A stretch of 64,000 bases of DNA from the NCBI RefSeq assembly GCF_016482685.1, contig NZ_JACYHF010000014.1, forward strand, positions 94,924-158,923. The letters are read 5' to 3'. How positions within the stretch are numbered: the first letter of the stretch is position 1; the number at the start of each line of letters is the position of its first letter. Source of the DNA: Streptomyces sp. DSM 110735 (GTDB taxonomy: Bacteria; Actinomycetota; Actinomycetes; Streptomycetales; Streptomycetaceae). Of this stretch, positions 1-8,528 are shown one piece after another. The notes beneath the pieces are model-generated. The model saw only the letters and a list, made by a program, of their open reading frames with translations, did not search any database and had not been told where the DNA came from. The translations under genes and the position numbers were made by a program.

Positions 1-744
1 GCGGACGGTGCCGCGCAGCGAGACGCGGAGTCCGTCCTCCTCGTCGATGCCGAGCCCGTGCCGGAACGGCAGCACGCCGTAGGTGCCGCGCCCGGTGAGA
101 CCGCGCAGCATGTCGAGCCCCGGTTCCAGCAGGGTGACGTCGCCCTGGAACTTGTTCACCAGGAACCCGGCGACCAGCTCCTGGTCCTCGGGGGAGAGCA
201 GGGCGAGCGTGCCGTAGAAGGAGGCGAAGACGCCGCCGCGGTCGATGTCGCCGACGACGAGGACGGGCAGCCGCGCGCCGCGCGCGATCCCCATGTTCAC
301 GATGTCGGTGCGCCGCAGATTGATCTCGGCGGGCGAACCGGCCCCCTCACAGATCACCGCGTCATACGTGCCCCGCAACTCGGCAAGGCACTCCAGCACC
401 GTGCCGAGCAGCCGCTGTTGACGCCCGCCGTGATAGCCGCGGGCGCTCATCTCGCCCACCGGCTTGCCCAGCAGCACCACTTGACTGCTCTGCTCGCCAC
501 CGGGCTTGAGCAGCACGGGATTCATCAGCGCGGTCGGCTCGACGCGGCACGCCTGCGCCTGCATGGCCTGGGCGCGTCCGATCTCGGCGCCCTCGCGGGT
601 GACGAAGGAGTTGAGGGACATGTTCTGCGCCTTGAAGGGCGCCACCTTCACGCCCTGGCGGACCAGCCAGCGGCAGATCCCGGCCGTCACGACGCTCTTG
701 CCCGCGTCGGAGGTCGTACCCGCGACGAGGAGACCACCGTTCAC
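1..744 (-). CDS. cobQ: Cobyric acid synthase CobQ (partial, 3' end outside window)
   Basis: Glutamine-dependent amidotransferase of adenosylcobalamin synthesis; it amidates the corrin side chains of (adenosyl)cobyrinate a,c-diamide to cobyric acid in the cytoplasm. The 248 residues visible form the N-terminal dethiobiotin-synthetase-like ATPase domain: GTTSDAGKS at about residues 9-17 is the nucleotide loop, followed by the family hallmark FKAQNMSLNS. The C-terminal glutaminase domain lies beyond position 1. The GTG start overlaps the cobD stop (GTGA), so the two are translationally coupled and share the upstream cobalamin riboswitch. Identification is firm; only completeness is unknown. Confidence 0.95.
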   Translation of the reverse strand, partial: MNGGLLVAGTTSDAGKSVVTAGICRWLVRQGVKVAPFKAQNMSLNSFVTREGAEIGRAQAMQAQACRVEPTALMNPVLLKPGGEQSSQVVLLGKPVGEMSARGYHGGRQQRLLGTVLECLAELRGTYDAVICEGAGSPAEINLRRTDIVNMGIARGARLPVLVVGDIDRGGVFASFYGTLALLSPEDQELVAGFLVNKFQGDVTLLEPGLDMLRGLTGRGTYGVLPFRHGLGIDEEDGLRVSLRGTVR

Positions 745-1682
745 TTCCCGCGTCCCTTCAGGATCAGGCTCGCCCCGGCGCTCACACCGAGCGCGAGCAG
801 ACCGACGCGGCGGGAGAGCCGTACCGCCCGGTCGATGTCGGTGACCCGGACCGCGCGCCCGGAGCCGTTGAGCACGGGCCGGTGCTCGATCCGTCCGGCG
901 TAGGACAGCGTGCCGCCCAGGCGCACGCCGAGGGCGCCCGCGAACGACGCCTCCACCGGACCGGCGTTGGGGCTCGGATGCCGGTGGGCGTCCGCCCGCC
1001 AGGCACGGACGGCACCGCGCGGATCGGGTCCGGCCAGCGTCGCCAGCACGGCGGTCAGCCGGGCACCGGGCCACCCCGCCACGTCGTCCAGGCGGGCGGC
1101 GGCCCAGCCGAAGCGGCGCAGCCGGGGCGACTTGTGCCCCACCATGGCGTCCAGCGTGTTGACGGCCCGGAAGCCCAGCAGCCCGGGCACCCCGGCCACC
1201 GCGCCCCACACCAGGGCGCCCACGACCGCGTCGGAGGTGTTCTCCGCGACCGACTCGACCACCGCGCGGGCGATCCCGTCGGCGTCCAGCGCCTGCGGGT
1301 CGCGTCCGCACAGATGCGGAAGGCGGGCGCGGGCGGCGGTCAGGTCCCCGTCGGCCAGGGCACGGCCGACGGCGCGCGCCTCCCGGGCGAGCGAGGTGCC
1401 GCCGACGACGGCCCAGGTGGCGGCGGCGGTCAGCGCGAGGGTCGCGGCGGGGGAGCGGCGTACGGCGCGTTCGGCCAGCGCGCCCGTCGCGACGGCGCCC
1501 CCGGCGCACACCAGCGTGTGCAGGGCGCCCCAGCCGCGGTGGTCGTGCCACAGCGCGCGCTCGACGGCTCCGGCGGCGCGTCCGAACGCCGCCACGGGGT
1601 GGCGGCGGCGGGGATCACCGAGGAGCAGGTCGCCCAGGAGACCGGCGGCGGCGCCGTACGCGTAGGAGCGATCGGCACCCAT
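741..1682 (-). CDS. cobD: Adenosylcobinamide-phosphate synthase CobD/CbiB
   Basis: Integral membrane enzyme that attaches the aminopropanol arm to adenosylcobyric acid. The 313-residue product begins MGADRSYAYGAAAGLLGDLLLGDPRR, with the family's LGDPxxxHPV pattern (RRHPVAAFGRA) near residue 25 and several hydrophobic segments. ATG at 1682 was chosen because homologues start just before the LLLGDP block; the reading frame stays open upstream into the riboswitch but that part is proline-rich and not family-like. It is the first gene of a cobD-cobQ unit with a 4-bp overlap, and lies about 80 nt downstream of the riboswitch. Confidence 0.93.
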   Translation of the reverse strand: MGADRSYAYGAAAGLLGDLLLGDPRRRHPVAAFGRAAGAVERALWHDHRGWGALHTLVCAGGAVATGALAERAVRRSPAATLALTAAATWAVVGGTSLAREARAVGRALADGDLTAARARLPHLCGRDPQALDADGIARAVVESVAENTSDAVVGALVWGAVAGVPGLLGFRAVNTLDAMVGHKSPRLRRFGWAAARLDDVAGWPGARLTAVLATLAGPDPRGAVRAWRADAHRHPSPNAGPVEASFAGALGVRLGGTLSYAGRIEHRPVLNGSGRAVRVTDIDRAVRLSRRVGLLALGVSAGASLILKGRGK

Positions 1683-1759
1683 CGGCTCAGCCGGCCGTGG
1701 GCGCGGGAGTGGTCCTGGGAGGGGTACTCGACGGGCAGCCGGGCATGGCGGTATGTCCT

Positions 1760-1935
1760 CACTCAGGGTGTCCACGCCCTGGTTCGACGAGACCGGCGGC
1801 AGGAGTTCCTGGCTTCCGGGGATCACTCCCCGGTGACAGTGGCGGGACCGCGCCGGATTCGCACCGGCTTCCTCTTCTGCCGCCGTACATGGCCCCGGAA
1901 GTCCACCACGCCCCCCGAAGGGCCGTCAACCTGCC
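1760..1935 (-). promoter_or_regulatory. Cobalamin (B12) riboswitch
   Basis: Read on the minus strand, 1871-1791 contains in order AAGCCGGTGCGAATCCGGC, GCGGTCCCGCCACTGTCACC, a GGGGAGTGATCCCC hairpin, the GAAGCCAGGA B12-box-like segment, and CCGCCGGTC. That order and wording is the conserved core of the AdoCbl riboswitch. It precedes cobD by about 80 nt and presumably shuts cobD-cobQ expression when cobalamin is abundant. Outer limits (P1 stem and expression platform) are approximate. Confidence 0.92.
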
Positions 1936-2022
1936 CTTGACCTGCGGAGGGAGAGTGTGGGCGGGCCCACATCGGGGCCATATCAGGCGCGGGCGGGGCG
2001 TACGTCGGGGGGCTCGGCAACG

Positions 2023-2062
2023 CGTGTGGCCCCTCCCGGCGGGTGCCGGAAGGGGCCACACG
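2023..2062. terminator. Strong inverted repeat downstream of the pit unit
   Basis: CGTGTGGCCCCT (2023-2034) pairs perfectly with AGGGGCCACACG (2051-2062), and the 16-nt interior contains a further CCGGC/GCCGG pair. No long U tract follows, as is usual in Streptomyces. It ends the pit/75-aa transcript and insulates it from the riboswitch-controlled cob genes. Confidence 0.8.
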
Positions 2063-2128
2063 ATCAAGGCTGTCGGCTCAGGTCTTCGCCACGATCAAGG
2101 CTGTCGGCTCAGGCTTTCGCCACGATCA
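2060..2128. repeat. 31-bp tandem duplication covering the 3' end of the pit-associated gene
   Basis: Unit 2060-2090 and unit 2091-2121 differ at two positions; a third partial copy (ACGATCA) follows at 2122-2128. The second unit contains the stop codon (2109-2111) and last codons of the minus-strand 75-aa gene, so the first unit is a copy of the gene's tail placed between the stop codon and the terminator. Confidence 0.9.
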
Positions 2129-2336
2129 GATAGAACCCGTACGCCACCGCCGCCGCGCAGGCGGCGAAGCAGACGTACGCGCCGGTCACCGCGAGGGCGG
2201 CCGACTCGCCGCGCGCGGCGGCCTTCTCGCGGCGGGCGAGCCCGCCGACGCCCAGGGTGAACAGGACCACCAGGGCCACGCTCGCCACGAGGCTGACACC
2301 GAAGACGGAACCGATGGCCGCCCAGTCGATCTGCAT
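2109..2336 (-). CDS. Small two-helix membrane protein encoded after the phosphate transporter
   Basis: Product of 75 residues with two hydrophobic segments (about residues 8-33 and 47-70) joined by a charged loop containing ARREKAAARGE; it starts MQIDWAAIGSVFG. It follows the PiT gene by 24 bp on the same strand and is presumably co-transcribed from the PHO-box promoter, which suggests an accessory role for the transporter. I recognise no named domain. Its last seven codons are duplicated just past the stop codon. Confidence 0.75.
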   Translation of the reverse strand: MQIDWAAIGSVFGVSLVASVALVVLFTLGVGGLARREKAAARGESAALAVTGAYVCFAACAAAVAYGFYLIVAKA

Positions 2337-2360
2337 GGGGTTGCTCCTTCGGATTCCGGG

Positions 2361-3638
2361 TCAGGCCGCGGAGGCGGGCGGGGCGACGGGGGTCGCGGTG
2401 GCCGGTTCGACGACGGCCGGGGCGGGGATGGTGGCCGTCAGGCTCTCGGTGCTCAGGCTCTCGGCGACGGTGCCCGCGGGGGGCGGGGTGACCGCTGCCA
2501 TGGCGGTGGTGACCACACCGGCGGGCTCCTCGTGCGCGCCGGTCGGGGCGACGCTGGTGTGGTCGATGACCTCGCGGCGGGAGATCTTCCAGATCGCGGC
2601 GCTCGCGGCGATCAGGAAGACGGCGACGGCGGCGGTGCCCCAGTCGCCCAGGTCGGTCACGGACTCGGCGCCCGCGGCGACCAGGGCGGCGGCCGGGAGG
2701 GTCAGCGCCCAGGCGACGAACATCCGGGTCGCGGTGGACCAGCGGACCACACCGCCCTTGCGGCCCAGACCCGCGCCCATCACCGCGCCGGAGACGACGT
2801 GGGTGGTGGACAGGGAGAAGCCGAGGTGCGAGGAGGCCAGGATGGCCGTCGCGGCGCTGGTCTGGGCGGCGAAGCCCTGACGCGGCTCCAGGTCGGTGAG
2901 ACCGGTGCCCATGGTGCGGATGATGCGCCAGCCGCCGATGTAGGTACCGGCCGCGATGGCCAGACCCGCGGAGAGGATGACCCAGACCGGCGGGTTGGAG
3001 CCAGGGGCGATGGCGCCGCCGGTGATCAGCGCGAGGGTGATGATGCCCATCGTCTTCTGGGCGTCGTTGGTGCCGTGGGCGAGGGAGACCAGACCCGCCG
3101 AGGCGATCTGGCCCGCGCGGTAGCCCTTGCGGGTCGCCGCGCCGCCGGAGTCCTTGGAGACGCCGTAGGACAGCCGGGTGGCGAGCATGGTGGCCAGCCC
3201 TGCCACCACGGGGGCGGCGACGGCCGGGAGCAGCACCTTGGTGACCAGTACGTCGCCGTGGACGGCACCGAAGCCCGCCGACGCGACGGTGGCGCCGATC
3301 AGACCGCCCATCAGGGCGTGCGAGGAACTGGAGGGCAGACCCACCAGCCAGGTGAGGAGGTTCCAGAGGATCGCGCCGGTCAGCGCGGCGAAGATGACCT
3401 CGGGACGGATGCCGGCCTCGTCGACGAGACCCTTGGAGATCGTGTTGGCGACCTCCACCGAGAGAAAAGCGCCCACCAGGTTGAGAGCGGCCGACATGGC
3501 CACCGCGACCTTGGGCTTGAGCGCACCGGTCGAGATGGTCGTGGCCATCGCGTTGGCGGTGTCGTGGAAACCGTTCGTGAAATCGAACGCGAGTGCGGTG
3601 ACCACCACAATCGCGAGGATCAGCGAGAAGCTTTCCAT
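2361..3638 (-). CDS. pit: Low-affinity inorganic phosphate transporter, PiT family
   Basis: Cation-coupled phosphate permease of the cytoplasmic membrane. The 425-residue protein has the two inverted PiT repeats: GFHDTANAMATTISTG at residues 23-38 and the second signature AHGTNDAQKTMGI near residue 205, each within bundles of hydrophobic helices. The last 50 residues are a low-complexity Ala/Pro/Thr tail, longer than needed for transport. ATG 3638 sits about 50 bp downstream of a tandem PHO box, so PhoP control is expected, as known for pitH2 of S. coelicolor. The 75-aa membrane gene follows. Confidence 0.93.
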   Translation of the reverse strand: MESFSLILAIVVVTALAFDFTNGFHDTANAMATTISTGALKPKVAVAMSAALNLVGAFLSVEVANTISKGLVDEAGIRPEVIFAALTGAILWNLLTWLVGLPSSSSHALMGGLIGATVASAGFGAVHGDVLVTKVLLPAVAAPVVAGLATMLATRLSYGVSKDSGGAATRKGYRAGQIASAGLVSLAHGTNDAQKTMGIITLALITGGAIAPGSNPPVWVILSAGLAIAAGTYIGGWRIIRTMGTGLTDLEPRQGFAAQTSAATAILASSHLGFSLSTTHVVSGAVMGAGLGRKGGVVRWSTATRMFVAWALTLPAAALVAAGAESVTDLGDWGTAAVAVFLIAASAAIWKISRREVIDHTSVAPTGAHEEPAGVVTTAMAAVTPPPAGTVAESLSTESLTATIPAPAVVEPATATPVAPPASAA

Positions 3639-3671
3639 TTACCCAGGCAATCGTTCGAGCGTCATTGGCTG

Positions 3672-3708
3672 GATGAACGTAGGCAACCTGGGTGAACGGA
3701 AGGTGAAC
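3672..3708 (-). promoter_or_regulatory. PHO box upstream of pit
   Basis: On the minus strand two adjacent 11-nt direct repeat units GTTCACCTTCC (3708-3698) and GTTCACCCAGG (3697-3687) match the Streptomyces PhoP-binding unit GTTCACC. A weaker third unit, GTTCATC, lies at 3678-3672. The site is 34-70 bp upstream of the pit start codon. Confidence 0.85.
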
Positions 3709-3793
3709 TCGGCCGGGCATCACGGTGTCGGAAACGGAGGGTCCGGATTCCGACCGGAATCTGTGATTCCGCAGTGCCCGTACGCCCCTTGGG

Positions 3794-4573
3794 TCAGCGG
3801 CCGAGCGCGAAGGTCCGCAGGCGGTTCACGGAGCCGTTGAAGAGATCCTGGTCACCCGGCAGCCGACCCTTGACGCCGTACTGCCAGAACGTCCAGTAAC
3901 GCCAGCCCGCGGGGAGCGTCCCGGGGCTCGAGGAGCCGTGTCCGGCGACCCACAGCGCGTGGCTCGCGGCGAAGGCGCGGCTGCGCCCCGTGCAGGCGTT
4001 CCACCAGTTGGCGGTGGTGTAGATGACCGGGCGGCGCCCCGTCTCGCGGCGGACCTCGTCGCTGAACGACCAGATCCAGCGGACCATCTTCCGGTGGCTC
4101 AGCCCGTAGCACTTGTGGTGCTTGTCGTACGGGTTGTACTCGATGTCGAGCGCGGGCGGCAGCGTGACGCCGTCGGCGCGCCAGTTGCCGCCGTGCTGGA
4201 CGAAGTACGCGGCCTGGCGGGCGCCGGAGGAGCGGTCGGGGCGGGCGAAGTGATAGGCGCCCCGGATCAGTCCCGCGCGGCGGGCGCCGTCGTACTGCCC
4301 GGCGAAGTACGGGTTGCGGTAGTTCGTCGACTCGGTCGCCTTGACGTAGGCGAACCGGGCGCCCCTGGCGCGGGCGCGGGTGAAGTCCACGCGCTTCTGG
4401 TGCGAGGAGACGTCGTGACCCCGGGGGAGCGCCGGGAGGACGGCGCGGTGCGGTGCCCGGTCGGCGGCCGTCGCGTGGAGCGGTCCGGCGGCGCTGGTGT
4501 GGGTGCCCGTCAGGGCGAGCGCCGCGGTGGCGGTCGCGAGGACTCCGGCGCGGCGGTGGGCAGAGAAGGCCAT
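3794..4573 (-). CDS. Secreted GH25 lysozyme (N-acetylmuramidase)
   Basis: Cleaves the beta-1,4 bond between MurNAc and GlcNAc in peptidoglycan, outside the cell. The 259-residue product has a signal peptide (residues 1-29, basic start then ALALTGTHTSA) and a single GH25 domain: GHDVSSHQ with catalytic-site Asp54, and the DIEYNP motif with Asp143 and Glu145. The C-terminal block WTFWQYGVKG is typical of the family's last strand. No cell-wall-binding repeat is present. ATG 4573 is preceded by GGGGGA at good spacing. It is monocistronic and runs toward the pit promoter. Confidence 0.92.
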   Translation of the reverse strand: MAFSAHRRAGVLATATAALALTGTHTSAAGPLHATAADRAPHRAVLPALPRGHDVSSHQKRVDFTRARARGARFAYVKATESTNYRNPYFAGQYDGARRAGLIRGAYHFARPDRSSGARQAAYFVQHGGNWRADGVTLPPALDIEYNPYDKHHKCYGLSHRKMVRWIWSFSDEVRRETGRRPVIYTTANWWNACTGRSRAFAASHALWVAGHGSSSPGTLPAGWRYWTFWQYGVKGRLPGDQDLFNGSVNRLRTFALGR

Positions 4574-4768
4574 GCGTCCCCCGGGGTGGCGGTGAAACGT
4601 CGTCGTCCGGTCGGTCGGCGGACGCCCCATTCAAGGTGCGGGGCGGGGTGCGGGGGCTGATTTGTGATGCTGTGTCATGATTTTCGTTCGATCGGACGTA
4701 CGGTCCGGTCGGCCCCGGAGTCCCCGGAGCACCGCCCGCCGTCGCCGTCCGGCTGGCAGGATCGGCGC

Positions 4769-5458
4769 ATGGACCGGCAGCGGGGCGACACGCGGGGCGA
4801 CACGGGGCGGATCGGCGCGGCGGAGGCCGAGGCGTGGGCGGAGGTGGTCGCCACCGCACGGCGCACCGCCGCCGAGGGGCTGGTCGTCGGCACCTCGGGG
4901 AACGTCTCCGCGCGCGTCGGCGACACCGTGCTGGTCACCCCCACCGGCGTGCCCTACGACCGGCTCGGTCCCGACGACATCACCGGCGTCGACCTGAGCG
5001 GACACCAGGTGCTCGGCACGCTGAAGCCGACCAGCGAACTCCCCCTGCACCTCGCGGTCTACGGCGCCACCGACGCCCGCGCGGTCGTCCACACCCACGC
5101 CGTACACGCCACCGCCGTCTCCACGCTGGTCCCCGAGCTGCCCCCGGTCCACTACATGACCTGCGCCCTCGGCGGACCCGTCCGCGTCGCCCCCTACGCC
5201 GCCTACGGCACCCCCGAACTCGCCGCCCACGCGGTCACCGCCCTCACCGACCGCACCGGCTGCCTCCTGCGCAACCACGGCACCCTCACCTACGGCACCA
5301 CCCTCGCCCAGGCGTACGACCGCACCGCCCAACTGGAGTGGATGTGCCACCTGTGGCTCACCGCCTCCTCGGTCCCCGGCCACACCCCGTCCCTGCTGAC
5401 GGAGGCGGAACTGGCCGAGGCGACCGACCGCCTGAAGGGCTACGGCCAGCAGGGCTGA
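4769..5458 (+). CDS. Class II aldolase/adducin family protein (fuculose-phosphate aldolase-like)
   Basis: Zinc-dependent aldolase-fold protein of 229 residues. Visible family motifs are GTSGNVSAR near residue 42, the PTSELPLH loop with its Glu near residue 88, the zinc ligands in HTHAVHAT near residue 107, and NHGTLTYG near residue 170. These fit L-fuculose-1-phosphate aldolase or a related sugar-phosphate lyase; the real substrate cannot be read from sequence. Start ATG 4769 leaves only about 6 nt after a CAGGAT -10-like hexamer, so a leaderless transcript is possible. No pathway neighbours are present. Confidence 0.85.
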   Translation: MDRQRGDTRGDTGRIGAAEAEAWAEVVATARRTAAEGLVVGTSGNVSARVGDTVLVTPTGVPYDRLGPDDITGVDLSGHQVLGTLKPTSELPLHLAVYGATDARAVVHTHAVHATAVSTLVPELPPVHYMTCALGGPVRVAPYAAYGTPELAAHAVTALTDRTGCLLRNHGTLTYGTTLAQAYDRTAQLEWMCHLWLTASSVPGHTPSLLTEAELAEATDRLKGYGQQG

Positions 5459-5758
5459 CGCGACGCCGACCTTTTCGAGCCGCCCCGCCGACCGTTCCCG
5501 CTCGCGCCGGGAGCCGTGGCGTGTCTCCCCGTTCCTCCGGCGGCGCGCCGCTTCGGGGCCGGTCCGGCTTCGGGGTCGGTCCGGCTCCGGGCCGGTTCCC
5601 GCCTCCTCCCGGCCTCGGCCCCCGGGCTCCGATCTCGACGCCCGGCCGCCGGTCCCGGCCCCGGGTTCCGCCGCCTGCCGGGTCTCCGCCAGCCCCCGGC
5701 TCCCGTCGGGACGCCGCTTCCACTGGCCGCCCCCGCCCCGTCCCCCGACACTGGAGCC

Positions 5759-6892
5759 GTGCGTACAGTCAAAGTGTCCGCTGCTGTCGTCGGTGCCGTC
5801 GTCGCGGCGGGGGCCGTGTCCCTGGCCGTGGGGCGGTATGCGAGCGGGGCCGCGCTGAAGGCGCCCGCCGGGCGACCGCTGCCGACCGAGCCCCGGCTCA
5901 CCGTGCACGCCACGCAGGCCGGGCGGATCACGCTCACCCGGGATCTCGCCTCGCTGCGGCGGGGGACGTACGGCATCACCGGCCACGGCACGCACGCGGT
6001 CGTCGGACCCGTCCTGGACTCGGCCGAGCACACCGCCGACACGGTCGTACGGCGCCTCGAACGCGTCACCCACGGCACGCTCACCCCCGGCGAGTCGGTG
6101 CGGCTGACCCCGAACGTCCACGTCGGAGACCCGCGCACCGCGCTCGGGCTGGACTTCGCCGACGTCGAGGTGCCCAGCGAGAACGGTCTGCTGCCCGCCT
6201 GGTTCGTGCCCGGGCAGCGGGACACCTGGGTGATCGCCGTGCACGGGCTCGGCGCCACCCGCGAGCAGTCCCTGAACGTGCTGCGCGCCCTGCACGCGCT
6301 GCGCCTTCCGGTGCTCGCGCTGTCCTACCGGGGCGACACCGGAGCCCCGGCGCCGCCCGACGGCATCAACCATCTCGGTGAGACCGAGTGGCGCGACGTG
6401 GACGCCGCGATCCGCTGGGCCGTCGGCCACGGCGCCCGCCGCGTCGTCCTGCTCGGCTGGTCCACCGGCGCCACCATGGCGCTGCGCGCCGCCCAGCACT
6501 CCCCGCTGGCCGACCGGGTCGCCGGGCTGATCCTCGACTCGCCCGTCCTCGACTGGGAGTCGACGCTGCGCGCCCTCGCCCACGCCCGGCACCTCCCGCG
6601 CCCCCTGCTGCCGCTCGCGGTGCGCGCCGCGCAGGGCAGGGCGGGACTGCGCCCCGGGCGCGCCGCCGGAGCGGCCGGTTCGGGTCCGCCCGAGGTCCCC
6701 GCGCCGACCCTGATCATCCACGGCCCCGGTGACACCGTCGCCCCCTGGCAGTACTCCCGCCGCCTCGCCGACCGCCGCCCCGACCTCGTCGCCCTCCACA
6801 CCGTCCCCGGCGCCCCGCACGCCGCGATGTGGAACGCCGGTCCGGAGGAGTACGAGGAGCGGCTGCGCCGGTTCCTGGTCCCGCTGATGTGA
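5759..6892 (+). CDS. Alpha/beta-hydrolase with N-terminal membrane anchor
   Basis: Serine hydrolase of 377 residues. A hydrophobic N-terminus (residues 4-24) suggests membrane anchoring or export. The catalytic triad is readable: GWSTG with Ser235, Asp325 in GPGDTVAP, and His354 in GAPHAAMW. The segment AVHGLGATRE near residue 162 supplies the oxyanion HG motif. Residues 40-140 form an N-terminal region preceding the hydrolase fold. GTG 5759 was chosen because the open frame upstream is low-complexity and GGAG lies directly before it. Substrate unknown; the closest general label is a YqiA/BAAT-like acyl hydrolase. Confidence 0.85.
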   Translation: MRTVKVSAAVVGAVVAAGAVSLAVGRYASGAALKAPAGRPLPTEPRLTVHATQAGRITLTRDLASLRRGTYGITGHGTHAVVGPVLDSAEHTADTVVRRLERVTHGTLTPGESVRLTPNVHVGDPRTALGLDFADVEVPSENGLLPAWFVPGQRDTWVIAVHGLGATREQSLNVLRALHALRLPVLALSYRGDTGAPAPPDGINHLGETEWRDVDAAIRWAVGHGARRVVLLGWSTGATMALRAAQHSPLADRVAGLILDSPVLDWESTLRALAHARHLPRPLLPLAVRAAQGRAGLRPGRAAGAAGSGPPEVPAPTLIIHGPGDTVAPWQYSRRLADRRPDLVALHTVPGAPHAAMWNAGPEEYEERLRRFLVPLM

Positions 6893-7094
6893 ACCCGGGC
6901 GCGAACACCGGTACGCCCCCTCAGCCAGCCGGAATCCCCGGTTCCGTACCGCTTCGTACCCCGCCGGAGGTCCCCGGGGTCATGGCCTGATCCTGACTCC
7001 GTGCCCCTCGCCCGACCTGGTGCGTTGGCCTTCTCCGTCGCCGCCCGTGACATCCCGTTTGGGTTTTCGGACCGTCAACCGGAAGACTGCACCC

Positions 7095-8501
7095 GTGACG
7101 TCCCGTATCCCGCGCGACTCCAGGCTCCGACTCGTCCGACCGCGACCCCTGGCCGCCGCCCCCAGAGCTGTGAACCAGCGGCGCCCGCGCCGCGCCGCAC
7201 CCCGGCCCCCGGAGGGCACCCCGGCCCCCGCCGAACTGGCCAGAATGGCCCGCACCGGACTGGCCGGCGCCGTCCGCGTCGCACGCTGGGCCGACTCCGC
7301 CCTCGGTCCTGGCAGCGACGCCGCCACCGCCGACGGCAAGGCCACCCTCTCCGACGCGACCGCCGCCCGCGCCGCCGCCGACCTCGGTCTCACCACCCGT
7401 CAGATCCGCGCCGACTGGGACACCGCCCGGCTCGCCGGACTCGTCGAGGTGCACGGCGACAGCGCCCGCCCCGGCTGGCGCCTGCGCGCCTGGGACCGCG
7501 ACGACAGCGCCGTGCTGCGCGGCTGGGTCGCCCTCTTCGACGCCTGGTCGCTCGCCTGCCCCGAACCGGCGGGCCACGAACCGGCCGCCGTCGCCGAGGT
7601 CGTCTCGGCCATGCCCCAGGTGCTCTCCTTCCTCCAGTTGTCCGCGGGACCCGTGCCCGTCGAACAGCTCCTGGACCTGCTTGAGCAGCGCGTCACCGAA
7701 CTGCGCACCGAGCGCTGCGAGGTCTCCTACGCTCCCGGCGTCCCCGCCCCGCTCGCCGCCCCGGACGACGGTCCCGCCGACGCCCCGCTCGCCCCGCTCC
7801 TCGACTGGGCCGTGCGGGCGCTGGCCTCGGTCGGCGCCCTCACCTACGGCGACGGCCACGCCACCCTCACCCCGCTCGGCAACTGGGCCGTCTGGGTCAA
7901 GCTGGAGCAGATCTGCGTCGCCGCGCAGAGCCCCGCCGGGAACATCGAGCAGTCCGCCGAGGACATGCTGCGCGGCTGCGCCCAGCTCCGCCCCAACGCG
8001 GCCCGCGCCGAGTACCGCGCCTGGCTCGCCGCCCGCCCCGTCGGCGGTGCCGTCGGCCAGCTCATCGAGGCGGCCCGCGGCGAGGACGCCCTGCTGCGCG
8101 GGCTCGCCTTCGAGGCGCTGCGCGTCGTCGGCGCCCCCGCCGAGCCCGACGTCCGCGCGGTCGTCGAGGAGCCCGCGCTGCGGCCGTACGCCCTGCTGTG
8201 GCTCGCCGAGCACGACGGCGTGGACCCCGAGGACGCGCACGAGGTGCTCACCCGCGAGGAAGCCACCTGGCTCTGGGTCGACACCGCCGCCGCCGTCGCC
8301 GACCACGGCGAGACGGAGATGCTGGTGCGGCACCTGGAGGCCGCCGTGCAGCCGACCGTCCCCGCCCTCCTGGAGGAGGTGCGCGCCGTCGGCCACCCCC
8401 GCACCGTGCAGGTCCTGGTCGCGCTCGCCGCCGCCCACCCCGACCCCGCGCTCGCCAAAGCGGTACGCCGGGCCGCCTTCCAGGTGCACACCGGCGGTTA
8501 G
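7095..8501 (+). CDS. Conserved hypothetical protein, 468 aa, no recognised domain
   Basis: I do not recognise a named family. The protein is soluble and rich in Ala, Arg and acidic residues. It begins with a basic Pro/Arg stretch, followed by a region around ADLGLTTRQIRADWDTARLAGLVEVHG that resembles a winged-helix-like segment. The C-terminal 150 residues are short amphipathic helices reminiscent of HEAT-type repeats (RGLAFEALRVVGAPAEPDVRAVVEEPALRPYA is one). GTG 7095 is preferred because GGAAGA lies 8 nt upstream; an in-frame GTG at 7020 would add 25 residues but has no ribosome-binding site. It stands alone and converges on the VOC gene. Confidence 0.7.
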   Translation: MTSRIPRDSRLRLVRPRPLAAAPRAVNQRRPRRAAPRPPEGTPAPAELARMARTGLAGAVRVARWADSALGPGSDAATADGKATLSDATAARAAADLGLTTRQIRADWDTARLAGLVEVHGDSARPGWRLRAWDRDDSAVLRGWVALFDAWSLACPEPAGHEPAAVAEVVSAMPQVLSFLQLSAGPVPVEQLLDLLEQRVTELRTERCEVSYAPGVPAPLAAPDDGPADAPLAPLLDWAVRALASVGALTYGDGHATLTPLGNWAVWVKLEQICVAAQSPAGNIEQSAEDMLRGCAQLRPNAARAEYRAWLAARPVGGAVGQLIEAARGEDALLRGLAFEALRVVGAPAEPDVRAVVEEPALRPYALLWLAEHDGVDPEDAHEVLTREEATWLWVDTAAAVADHGETEMLVRHLEAAVQPTVPALLEEVRAVGHPRTVQVLVALAAAHPDPALAKAVRRAAFQVHTGG

Positions 8502-8528
8502 CGGCGCGCCCCCGCGGGGCTCAGGAAC

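Noticed and set aside
2043..3695. A 550-codon plus-strand frame and a 542-codon minus-strand frame over the phosphate transporter
   Set aside because: Both are shadows of the PiT gene: compositionally biased, no motifs, no ribosome-binding site.
4631..6820. A very long (about 729-codon) minus-strand open frame over the aldolase and hydrolase genes
   Set aside because: It lies antisense to two genes with clear catalytic motifs and is Gly/Arg-rich with no family pattern; long antisense frames are expected at this GC content.
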